Positions 7,315-12,323 of a stretch of DNA of 12,323 nucleotides are shown here, in pieces. A program made the translations under genes and the position numbers. Location of the stretch: positions 1 to 12,323 of the forward strand of contig JBHPGW010000073.1 in the NCBI GenBank assembly GCA_042569785.1, given 5' to 3'. The notes under the pieces were generated by a model. That model saw nothing but the letters and a program-made list of their open reading frames with translations. It was not told the origin of the DNA and did not search any database. The stretch is from JBHPGW01 sp042569785. GTDB lineage: Bacteria; Planctomycetota; Phycisphaerae; Sedimentisphaerales; Anaerobacaceae. Position 1 is the first letter of the stretch, and the number at the start of each line of letters is the position of its first letter.

Positions 7315-7337
7315 AGCCCCCGACAGTGCCGGGGGCT
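7315..7337. other. Strong hairpin between rplO and secY
   Basis: An 8-bp perfect stem AGCCCCCG / CGGGGGCT with a 7-base loop fills much of the 69-base rplO-secY spacer. Read in the direction of transcription (minus strand) it is followed by AAAAAA and not by a T-run, so it is not a normal intrinsic terminator. Read on the plus strand the T-run comes before the stem, which also does not fit. The structure would sit about 40 bases before the secY start and could slow or protect the mRNA. It could also be a decayed terminator or a repeat. Confidence 0.6.
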
Positions 7338-7342
7338 GGCAT

Positions 7343-7795
7343 TTAAACAACTTTTACTGTTCCGCCCGAAGCTACGATCTTCTCCTCAGCCGCCTTGCTG
7401 AATTTATTAGCGCTTATTTCAAGTTTCTTCGTCAGCGCCCCGTCACCGAGGATTTTGATCTTACTCTTAAGATTAGCCACCAGACCGGCATCGGACAACT
7501 GTTCTACGCCGACCGCGGCACCATCATCAAATCTCTCCAACTGAGAAATATTGACTATCTCATAACGCCTGGCAAAGTTATAATTGTTGAATCCACGCTT
7601 CGGCAGACGCCTGAACAAAGGCATCTGGCCGCCTTCATAAAGTGTCACTGAACTGGCGCCCGCTCGAGAGTTCTGGCCATTGTGACCTTTGCCGCTCGTC
7701 TTACCGTGACCACTGCCCGGGCCTCTGCCAATTCGCCTGCGTGTCTTCTTTTTACCTGCGATCGATGTTATTTCAAAATTAGCCATCTTAAACAT
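7343..7795 (-). CDS. rplO: 50S ribosomal protein L15
   Basis: 150 residues from the ATG at 7795. The glycine/arginine-rich N-terminal tail RRRIGRGPGSGHGKTSGKGH is the L15 hallmark and threads through 23S rRNA. The globular part has EGGQMPLFRRLPKRGFNN, and a later IKILGDGALTKKL precedes the C-terminal strand. I chose the ATG at 7795 because it overlaps the rpsE stop (TGATG) and has AAGGTGG in the right place. A GTG at 7801 would add two residues inside the rpsE end, and the ATG at 7786 (MANFEITS) is a fair alternative. There is no rpmD (L30) gene between rpsE and this gene. Confidence 0.98.
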   Translation of the reverse strand: MFKMANFEITSIAGKKKTRRRIGRGPGSGHGKTSGKGHNGQNSRAGASSVTLYEGGQMPLFRRLPKRGFNNYNFARRYEIVNISQLERFDDGAAVGVEQLSDAGLVANLKSKIKILGDGALTKKLEISANKFSKAAEEKIVASGGTVKVV

Positions 7796-8313
7796 CACCA
7801 CCTTTTTATTGCTTCAACTTCTACACCACGAAGTGATTCTACCATTTCCTTGTTTCGTAACTTCAACAATCCATTAAGAGTAGCCTTAACAACATTCTTA
7901 GCTGAAGTACTTCCATAAACTTTAGTCAGGACGTCCTTAACTCCCGCATATTCCAGTACAGCCCGTGCACTGGAACCTGCTATTACTCCAGTACCGGGGT
8001 TAGCAGGTACCATAACGATCTTTGTCGCTCTATACCTGCCGGTAACCTGATGAGGTATCGTGCCACCAACCAGAGGGATCGTATTCAAGCTTCTTCTCGC
8101 GTCCTTATTGCCCTTTTCCACAGCCATAGGCACTTCGTTAGCTTTACCATAACCAACTCCAACCGTGCCGGATCGGTCCCCGACTACGATAAGAGCGGCA
8201 AAGCTGAACCTTCGACCACCTTTGACCACTTTCGAACAGCGAAAAACCTTCACTGTCGTTTCTTCCATTGGGCCCTTTTCCTGTTCAGTTATATTAACCG
8301 CTTCTACCGCCAA
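7795..8313 (-). CDS. rpsE: 30S ribosomal protein S5
   Basis: 172 residues, normal for S5. The N-terminal double-stranded-RNA-binding-like domain (about 19-85) contains KVVKGGRRFSFAALIVVGD and VGVGYGKANEVPMAVEKG. The C-terminal domain has PANPGTGVIAGSSARAVLE and AKNVVKATLNGL. S5 lies at the 30S decoding side near S4 and S8, where the three proteins influence decoding fidelity. GGAG stands about 9 bases before the ATG. Its stop codon overlaps the rplO start by one base (TGATG). A 134-base spacer with a repeat separates it from rplR. Confidence 0.99.
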   Translation of the reverse strand: MAVEAVNITEQEKGPMEETTVKVFRCSKVVKGGRRFSFAALIVVGDRSGTVGVGYGKANEVPMAVEKGNKDARRSLNTIPLVGGTIPHQVTGRYRATKIVMVPANPGTGVIAGSSARAVLEYAGVKDVLTKVYGSTSAKNVVKATLNGLLKLRNKEMVESLRGVEVEAIKRW

Positions 8314-8394
8314 TTTTTTCTCCAGACTATTAAAAGCAATAACAAATTAACTATTTATTTTCTAAACTAACTGTTCCAACAATTTAATCAGTCA

Positions 8395-8454
8395 TCCCGA
8401 CTTGTCGGGATTCCACAATTTTACATTTTTATTTTTAACTTTTAAATTTAAAAC
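8395..8454. repeat. Intergenic hairpin plus AT-rich tail, copy 2
   Basis: A perfect 6-bp stem TCCCGA-CTTG-TCGGGA (8395-8410) is followed by an AT-rich tail starting TTCCACAATTTTACATTTTT and running past ATTTTTAACTTTTAAATTTA to AAAC. By eye the tail matches the copy at 3628-3668 at about 35 of 42 aligned positions with two gap positions. Both copies have the same order: hairpin, then tail toward the upstream gene's 3' end. The tail here covers the rplR stop codon (8448-8450). Low sequence complexity weakens the case. The rest of the rplR-rpsE spacer (8314-8394) holds only the rpsE ribosome binding site and AT-rich sequence. Confidence 0.6.
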
Positions 8455-8813
8455 GTCAATCCGCCTTTTCTCGCCGCCTCGGCAAGAGCCTTCGCCCTGC
8501 CATGGTACTTATAACAGCTTCTGTCAAAGCAGACTACCTTTATGCCAACGCCCATCGCCTCTTTAGCGATCGCTTCTCCTACTACCTCGGCCGCTTTACT
8601 GTTACCGCCGCCGCCCACCTTGTCTGCCAGCCCCTTATCGCGAGTACTTGCAGATACCAAAGTCGCACCAGCTACATCATCTATTATCTGTGCGTAAATA
8701 TTTCTGTTAGAGCGAAAAACACTCAAACGAGGCCTGTCAGCTGTTCCAAATATCTTCTTACGAACATGATATTTACGTCTCTGTGCCGCTTTTTTTATTT
8801 TATCTATAGCCAT
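8448..8813 (-). CDS. rplR: 50S ribosomal protein L18
   Basis: 121 residues, normal for L18, which binds 5S rRNA with L5 in the central protuberance. Recognisable are RRKYHVRKKIFGTADRPRLS with VFRSNRNIYAQIIDD, then TLVSAST, and the C-terminal CFDRSCYKYHGRAKALAEAA with RKGGLTF. A small glycine run (GGGGN) sits in the middle loop. AGGA stands about 8 bases upstream of the ATG and lies in the 12-base gap after rplF. Its stop lies inside the AT-rich repeat tail that fills the following spacer. Confidence 0.99.
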   Translation of the reverse strand: MAIDKIKKAAQRRKYHVRKKIFGTADRPRLSVFRSNRNIYAQIIDDVAGATLVSASTRDKGLADKVGGGGNSKAAEVVGEAIAKEAMGVGIKVVCFDRSCYKYHGRAKALAEAARKGGLTF

Positions 8814-8825
8814 AATAAATCCTGA

Positions 8826-9401
8826 TTACGCTGCCCCTGAAGCAAATGCCTTACCAACTTTACGTCTTACATGCTCATCGGCATAACGAATACCTTTACC
8901 TTTATATGGTTCCGGCGGCCTGAGCTTGCGAACATCCGCCGCAAACTGACCAAGCACCGACTTATCAATACAGGAAATTGTAAACTTCGCGGGAACATCA
9001 TTACCACGTGTCGCCGGCACCTCGATATTTATCTTCAGGCCCTTAGGCATCTTCAACTCTACCGGATGACTAAACCCGATCTGCAGAACTATCTTACCGC
9101 TCTGCTCTTTAATATTGTAACCGGTTCCGTAAATCTCCATCTTCTTCTCGAAGCCTTTACTCACACCGACAACCATATTCGCTATCAAAGCTCGCATCGT
9201 ACCATGCAACTGCTTACCCTGACGTTCTTCAGGCTTGTCATTGCTGACAACAATAGCTGAACCATCTACTTTTAATCCGATCTCAGGATGACAATCCATT
9301 ACAAGCTCACCTAACGGACCGGCAACCTTAATCGTTTGCCCCTTTTGATCGACCTTTACACCCGAAGGTATCTCTATTGGTTTTTTTCCTATCCGACTCA
9401 T
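8826..9401 (-). CDS. rplF: 50S ribosomal protein L6
   Basis: 191 residues from the ATG at 9401, which gives the canonical start MSRIGKKPIEIPSGVKV. An in-frame ATG at 9416 would add five residues inside rpsH and is unlikely. The ATG overlaps the rpsH stop (TAATG), with GGTGAG 4-5 bases upstream, so translation is coupled to rpsH. The two L6 repeats are visible, with the end PPEPYKGKGIRYADEHVRRK being the family signature. L6 sits near the sarcin-ricin loop, where elongation factors dock. Confidence 0.98.
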   Translation of the reverse strand: MSRIGKKPIEIPSGVKVDQKGQTIKVAGPLGELVMDCHPEIGLKVDGSAIVVSNDKPEERQGKQLHGTMRALIANMVVGVSKGFEKKMEIYGTGYNIKEQSGKIVLQIGFSHPVELKMPKGLKINIEVPATRGNDVPAKFTISCIDKSVLGQFAADVRKLRPPEPYKGKGIRYADEHVRRKVGKAFASGAA

Positions 9402-9799
9402 TAGCTCACCGTACAAAGTAATTCACCGCCGACTTTTGCCTGGCGGCAGTTCTTATCGCTCATTACACCTTTACTCGTCGAAACTATTGCTATGCCCATC
9501 CCGCCCAAAACATGAGGCAATTCTTCGAGAGACGAATATATCCTTCTACCGGGCTTACTCACCCGTTGAATTTCTTCTATAACAGAGTCACCCTGAACGT
9601 CATATTTCAACTCGATCCTCAATATACCCTGCTTAGCATCATCGATCAGGTCATAATCTATAATATAACCTTCTGCCTTTAAAACAATTGCTATACCGCG
9701 ACAAACTTTCGACGAACGAATATTAACATGCTCCCTGTTAACTCTCGCAGCATTGCGAATTCTCGTCAGCATATCAGCTATTGGGTCACTCAAACTCAT
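9401..9799 (-). CDS. rpsH: 30S ribosomal protein S8
   Basis: 132 residues, normal for S8. It starts MSLSDPIADMLTRIRNAARV and ends with GGMGIAIVSTSKGVMSDKN and then RQAKVGGELLCTVS, the region that binds helix 21 of 16S rRNA. In E. coli S8 is also the translational repressor of the spc operon, acting on a mimic of its rRNA site at the start of rplE. I did not identify such a mimic in the short rplX-rplE spacer here. GAGGTG stands about 8 bases before the ATG. It follows rpsN by 57 bases. Confidence 0.99.
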   Translation of the reverse strand: MSLSDPIADMLTRIRNAARVNREHVNIRSSKVCRGIAIVLKAEGYIIDYDLIDDAKQGILRIELKYDVQGDSVIEEIQRVSKPGRRIYSSLEELPHVLGGMGIAIVSTSKGVMSDKNCRQAKVGGELLCTVS

Positions 9800-9856
9800 A
9801 AATTAACACCTCATATCTTACGATACCTTATTGCTTAAACTCTTCGCCGGCTCTAA

Positions 9857-10042
9857 TTACCAACTGGCCTTCTTTACGCCAGGTATCTTGCCTTCGTGAG
9901 CTAACATTCTAAAGCAAATTCGACAGATCTTAAACTTGCGATAAACCGCTTTCGATCTGCCGCAAAGTTCACAACGGGTATAACCACGTACCCTGAATTT
10001 CGGTTTCTGCTTTACCTTATACTCTAATGCCTTCGTTGACAT
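9857..10042 (-). CDS. rpsN: 30S ribosomal protein S14, short zinc form
   Basis: 61 residues, the length of the short zinc-binding S14 and not of the roughly 100-residue zinc-free type of E. coli. Cys24-x2-Cys27 (RCELCGR) and Cys40-x2-Cys43 (ICRICFR) form the zinc ribbon. The C-terminal GKIPGVKKASW is the family signature. S14 lies in the 30S head beside S3 and S10. GGAG stands about 8 bases upstream of the ATG. The gene sits in its usual place between rplE and rpsH. Confidence 0.99.
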   Translation of the reverse strand: MSTKALEYKVKQKPKFRVRGYTRCELCGRSKAVYRKFKICRICFRMLAHEGKIPGVKKASW

Positions 10043-10072
10043 TCATATTCTCCAAAACCAACTGTTTTTCGA

Positions 10073-10630
10073 TCAACTAACCTTTTCTTCGACTTCTTTA
10101 AACGGCATGCCGAACAGCGACAACATCTTCTTTGCCTCTTCATTGGTCTTTGCCGTAGTAACCATCGTTATATTCATTCCCTGCGTTGCGTCAACATTAG
10201 CGATATCGATCTCGGGGAAAACACTCTGTTCGGTCAGTCCCATCGAGTAATTACCTCTGCCGTCAAAGCTTTTCGGGTTAAGACCGCGAAAGTCCCTTAC
10301 ACGCGGAATCGCAAGACTGATCAGCCTGTCCATAAACTCAAACATACGATCGCCTCGAAGCGTAACTTTAAGGNCCGTCTTGTCTCCCTGGCGAACCTTA
10401 AAATTAGAAACGCTCTTCTTGGCTTTGCATAAAACCGGCTTTTGACCCGATATCATTGTTATATCCTTGATCGCCATCTCAAGAAACTTCTTATCCTGAA
10501 CAGCTTTGCCTACTCCCATGGATATAACGACCTTTTCCATATGAGGAACTGCCATAGGATTCTTATAATTGAATTCCTTCTTCAATCCTTCAACAACTTG
10601 TGTCTTATATAATTCTTTTAAACGCACCAT
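10073..10630 (-). CDS. rplE: 50S ribosomal protein L5
   Basis: 185 residues, normal for L5. It starts MVRLKELYKTQVVEGLKKEF, and the core holds HMEKVVISMGVGKA, GQKPVLCKAKKSVSNFKVRQ, then VTLRGDRMFEFMDRL and a C-terminal MNITMVTTAKTNEEAKKML. L5 binds 5S rRNA in the central protuberance and bridges to S13. One base is unresolved (N at 10374), making a GNC codon (Ala, Gly, Asp or Val) just before LKVTLRG; a small residue is usual there. The frame is intact on both sides. No strong Shine-Dalgarno sequence precedes the ATG, which lies 20 bases after the rplX stop. Confidence 0.98.
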   Translation of the reverse strand: MVRLKELYKTQVVEGLKKEFNYKNPMAVPHMEKVVISMGVGKAVQDKKFLEMAIKDITMISGQKPVLCKAKKSVSNFKVRQGDKTXLKVTLRGDRMFEFMDRLISLAIPRVRDFRGLNPKSFDGRGNYSMGLTEQSVFPEIDIANVDATQGMNITMVTTAKTNEEAKKMLSLFGMPFKEVEEKVS

Positions 10631-10650
10631 CTAATAAACTCGTCTCTTTA

Positions 10651-10986
10651 TTATTTCTTAGCTTTTCTAACAATTCCGATTTCACTGCCGTCTATGGCAA
10701 CTCTTTTTTTACTGCCGTCCTTTTTGATCTCAAAGCTCACTCTCGAACCCTTGGAACTCTTCGGATTCACCGGCAGTACATTACTTATATGTATAGGCTG
10801 CTCAACACTTACCCTGCCGCCCTGTGGATTCTTACGAGAGGGACGAACATGCTTTTTTACAATATTATGTCCCTGAACAATAACCTTGTTCTTCTCAGGA
10901 TAAACATGCAGCACTTTGCCGGTTGCGCCCTTATGGTCGCCGGCTATTATTTCAACTGTATCACCTTTTTTAACATGTAAAGCCAT
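10651..10986 (-). CDS. rplX: 50S ribosomal protein L24
   Basis: 111 residues, slightly longer than many L24. The KOW motif is at the N-terminus: KKGDTVEIIAGDHKGATGKV (residues 6-25), followed by VIVQGHNIVKKHVRPS and QPIHISNVLPV. L24 starts 50S assembly on the 5' end of 23S rRNA and sits near the tunnel exit. AGGA stands about 9 bases before the ATG. The 60-base spacer upstream is half filled by a heptamer array. Confidence 0.99.
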   Translation of the reverse strand: MALHVKKGDTVEIIAGDHKGATGKVLHVYPEKNKVIVQGHNIVKKHVRPSRKNPQGGRVSVEQPIHISNVLPVNPKSSKGSRVSFEIKKDGSKKRVAIDGSEIGIVRKAKK

Positions 10987-11011
10987 AATTTATATCCTGT
11001 CTTTCAATCCC

Positions 11012-11042
11012 CGCTTCACGCTTAACGCTTCACGAGATACGC
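11012..11042. repeat. Heptamer array 1 (rplN-rplX spacer)
   Basis: On the plus strand, after a leading CG, four 7-base units follow without a break: CTTCACG, CTTAACG, CTTCACG, AGATACG, then a C. On the transcribed strand the units read CGTATCT, CGTGAAG, CGTTAAG, CGTGAAG. The array starts 4 bases after the rplN stop and ends about 15 bases before the rplX ribosome binding site. A second array of the same length and unit lies at 11794-11824. Confidence 0.85.
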
Positions 11043-11046
11043 ACCT

Positions 11047-11436
11047 TTAAACTACCTCACTGGCAAGAGATATTATCTTCATATAATTTTTCTCACGCAA
11101 CTCACGTGCAACCGCGCCGAATATTCTCGTACCGATCGGGTTACTATCGGCATCGATCATAACCGCGGCATTACTGTCGAAACGAACATAGCTGCCGTCA
11201 ACACGCTTGATCGGGCTCTTCGTACGAATAATAACACATTTATGAACTTTCTTGTCGTCCAGCTGACAGTTAGGCAGGGACTTCTTGATAGCGACACAGA
11301 TTATATCACCTACACTCGCTACCGGACGAGTCGCCTTACCTTTACGGTTACCGCCCTTGCCAAGTACTTTTATACACAACGCAGCCTTAACACCTGAGTT
11401 GTCAGCTATGTCTACCATTGTTTCCTGCTGTATCAT
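11047..11436 (-). CDS. rplN: 50S ribosomal protein L14
   Basis: 129 residues, about 6-7 more than the usual 122-123. It starts MIQQETMVDIADNSGVKAAL and ends with PIGTRIFGAVARELREKNYM and KIISLASEVV, both typical. The extra length lies in a basic loop, GKGGNRKGKATRPVASVGD (about residues 26-44), where E. coli L14 has a shorter segment. L14 sits at the subunit interface (bridge to 16S rRNA helix 14) next to L19. GAGAG stands about 8 bases before the ATG. It follows rpsQ by 41 bases. Confidence 0.99.
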   Translation of the reverse strand: MIQQETMVDIADNSGVKAALCIKVLGKGGNRKGKATRPVASVGDIICVAIKKSLPNCQLDDKKVHKCVIIRTKSPIKRVDGSYVRFDSNAAVMIDADSNPIGTRIFGAVARELREKNYMKIISLASEVV

Positions 11437-11477
11437 TTTTTATCTCTCAAACCTGCTACTTTAATATCTTTTAACGC

Positions 11478-11741
11478 CTACAGATCCTGCGGAACTCCGG
11501 TTTCCAGTATATTCACTAATCGCCAGCTCTTGGTCTTACTGATAGGCTTACACTGAGAGATCTCAACCAAATCGCCCATTCCTGCCTTGTTATGCTCATC
11601 ATGAACTGCTATCGTAGTTCTACGTCTTACATACTTACCATACTTAGGATGCTTAACCTTGTAATCGATAGCGATCTTGACAGTCTTATCGCCACGATCA
11701 CTTATTACTCTGCCTGTCACAGTTTTAACTTTTGATTCCAT
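11478..11741 (-). CDS. rpsQ: 30S ribosomal protein S17
   Basis: 87 residues of OB fold, normal for S17. Typical stretches are KTVTGRVISDRGDKTVKIAI, then KVKHPKYGKYVRRRTTIAVH, DEHNKAGMGDLVEISQCKPI and SKTKSWRLVNIL. S17 is a primary 16S rRNA binder in the 5' domain. Only a weak purine stretch (AAAGAA) precedes the ATG. The 77-base spacer from rpmC carries the second heptamer array. Confidence 0.99.
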   Translation of the reverse strand: MESKVKTVTGRVISDRGDKTVKIAIDYKVKHPKYGKYVRRRTTIAVHDEHNKAGMGDLVEISQCKPISKTKSWRLVNILETGVPQDL

Positions 11742-11793
11742 AGCTATATGTTCTTTAAATTTAACTAACTCTTAAACACCATTCTAAATCAGT

Positions 11794-11824
11794 CGCTTCA
11801 CGCTTCACGAATAACGCTTCACGC
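11794..11824. repeat. Heptamer array 2 (end of rpmC and rpmC-rpsQ spacer)
   Basis: On the plus strand, after a leading CG, four 7-base units follow: CTTCACG, CTTCACG, AATAACG, CTTCACG, then a C. It is 31 bases long, the same as array 1. Its right-hand unit (11817-11823) overlaps the end of rpmC: the stop codon TGA (11819-11821) lies inside the unit CGTGAAG, so the repeat supplies the stop. Confidence 0.85.
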
Positions 11825-12007
11825 CCTATTCTCTCGCATTACCGTCTTAAGCCTGGCTATATCACGCTTAACATTACCGACTGCACGGCTATTACTTAAC
11901 GTCTCGGTCACCGACTGACAACGCATATCGAACAACTGTCTCTGAAGTTCTTCAAGCTTACCGTCAAGCTCATCCGGACTCATATCTCTAAATTCCTGCG
12001 ATTTCAT
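11819..12007 (-). CDS. rpmC: 50S ribosomal protein L29
   Basis: 62 residues of helical hairpin, normal for L29. It starts MKSQEFRDMSPDELDGKLEE and continues LQRQLFDMRCQSVTETLSN with RDIARLKTVMRE. L29 lies at the tunnel exit beside L23, where SRP and trigger factor dock. AGGAAA stands about 9 bases before the ATG. It follows rplP by 14 bases. The last codon and stop fall in a heptamer repeat unit, so the final residues (after MRENR) may have been set by the repeat. Confidence 0.98.
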   Translation of the reverse strand: MKSQEFRDMSPDELDGKLEELQRQLFDMRCQSVTETLSNSRAVGNVKRDIARLKTVMRENRA

Positions 12008-12021
12008 CTAAAACTTTCCTT

Positions 12022-12255
12022 TTACAACACATGCCTTCTCTTAACAAATCTGCAACGAACCGGCATCTTGTGAGCAACTCGAAGGAACGCCTGCTTGGCA
12101 ATATCCTCGTCTACACCGCCTATTTCATACAAAATCTGGCCGGGCCTTACACGGGCTACCCAAAATTCAGGCTCACCCTTACCTTTACCCATTCGAGTCT
12201 CCAATGGCTTGGAACTTACAGGCTTATGCGGGAACATCCGGATATAAACCTGACC
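12022..12255 (-). pseudogene. rplP: 50S ribosomal protein L16, C-terminal part only, broken at its 5' side
   Basis: 77 codons of L16 remain: GQVYIR, then MFPHKPVSSKPLETRMGKGK, the strand EPEFWVARVRPGQILYEIGG, and the C-terminal RVAHKMPVRCRFVKRRHVL. These match the second half of L16 (about 135-140 residues in full), which binds near the A-site tRNA elbow in the 50S. The similarity stops at Gly (12253-12255), where 'R/K-G-K-V-W-I-R' is expected; the next codon upstream in frame is TAA, and the sequence turns into rpsC in reverse. The internal Met at 12237 is not a real start. rplP is essential, so the genome should hold an intact copy. The break is most simply a chimeric join. Confidence 0.93.
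12246..12255. other. rplP/rpsC inverted join (chimera or inversion breakpoint)
   Basis: The ten bases AAACCTGACC can be read as L16 codons on the minus strand and as the start of the S3 match on the plus strand. Left of it only L16 makes sense, right of it only S3. Such short shared sequence at an inverted join is typical of fold-back chimeras made in multiple-displacement amplification, and also of microhomology-mediated rearrangement. Confidence 0.75.
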
Positions 12256-12323
12256 TTAACGCGAAACTGGTTGCAGAAGTGATCGGTGAGCAGTTGGGTA
12301 AGCGTGCATCTTTTAGACGTACG
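12246..12323 (+). CDS. rpsC: 30S ribosomal protein S3, internal fragment in inverted orientation
   Basis: On the plus strand a frame reads KPDLNAKLVAEVIGEQLGKR and then ASFRRT to the right edge. This matches the S3 segment '[27 protein letters not shown]' type at the end of the KH domain (near residues 115-140 in E. coli). S3 forms the mRNA entry tunnel. In the normal S10 operon rpsC is directly upstream of rplP and on the SAME strand, so here it is inverted relative to its neighbours. Codons before Lys (12240-12245, GGA TAT) no longer look like S3. Both ends are cut, by the junction and by the window edge. Confidence 0.9.

Noticed and set aside
7315..7337. The rplO-secY hairpin as an intrinsic terminator
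   Set aside because: On neither strand is the stem followed by a T-run.
6935..7651. A 238-codon open frame on the plus strand
   Set aside because: It is antisense to secY and rplO, both clearly real, and its translation resembles no protein family. It is a shadow frame.
9402..9416. ATG at 9416 as the rplF start
   Set aside because: L6 proteins start MSRIGKKP; that ATG is at 9401, overlaps the rpsH stop and has GGTGAG upstream.
1..12323. CRISPR array, riboswitch, defence system or new multi-gene system
   Set aside because: No evenly spaced direct repeats with unique spacers, no recognisable aptamer, and every full-length gene has a firm housekeeping assignment.

Overview
The window is a long, almost unbroken ribosomal-protein cluster read on the minus strand: the end of the S10 operon, the whole spc operon and the whole alpha operon of a bacterium. 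In transcription order (right to left) it holds rplP (5' part missing), rpmC, rpsQ, rplN, rplX, rplE, rpsN, rpsH, rplF, rplR, rpsE, rplO, secY, adk, map, infA, rpmJ, rpsM, rpsK, rpsD, rpoA and rplQ, then a HIT-family hydrolase gene and an initiator tRNA gene. rpmJ (L36, 37 codons) is small and easily missed.

Organism (inference): a bacterium of moderate GC with cysteine-rich, zinc-binding forms of S4, S14, L36 and adenylate kinase. It has no rpmD (L30) between rpsE and rplO, and many intergenic spacers carry short repeats. The gene order and the look of the proteins would suit Planctomycetota, perhaps a Phycisphaerae-like lineage, but this rests on impression and not on a search.

Layout: positions 2-94 hold the end of a probable IS630-like transposase on the plus strand. 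Positions 154-227 are tRNA-fMet with an unusual C at position 33. Positions 287-1296 are the HIT gene and rplQ, 1330-4464 the alpha operon part with rpmJ and infA, 4470-7273 map-adk-secY, and 7343-12007 the spc/S10 part. Several junctions are tightly coupled (secY/adk ATGA, rpsH/rplF TAATG, rpsE/rplO TGATG). I found no convincing internal terminator, so long polycistronic transcription is likely.

The genes make ribosome subunits, the RNA polymerase alpha subunit, initiation factor IF-1, the SecY translocation channel, N-terminal Met removal and adenylate balance, all growth-linked functions.

The core is ordinary. The main oddities lie at the edges and in the spacers. At the right end the minus-strand L16 reading frame breaks off and continues as an S3 (rpsC) fragment in the OPPOSITE orientation, joined through at most about 10 bases. 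This looks like a fold-back chimera (assembly or amplification artefact) or, less likely, an inversion. Two spacers carry arrays of four heptamers related to CTTCACG, one of them supplying the rpmC stop codon. Two other spacers carry a related hairpin plus AT-rich tail. I see no new defence, mobile or metabolic system here.
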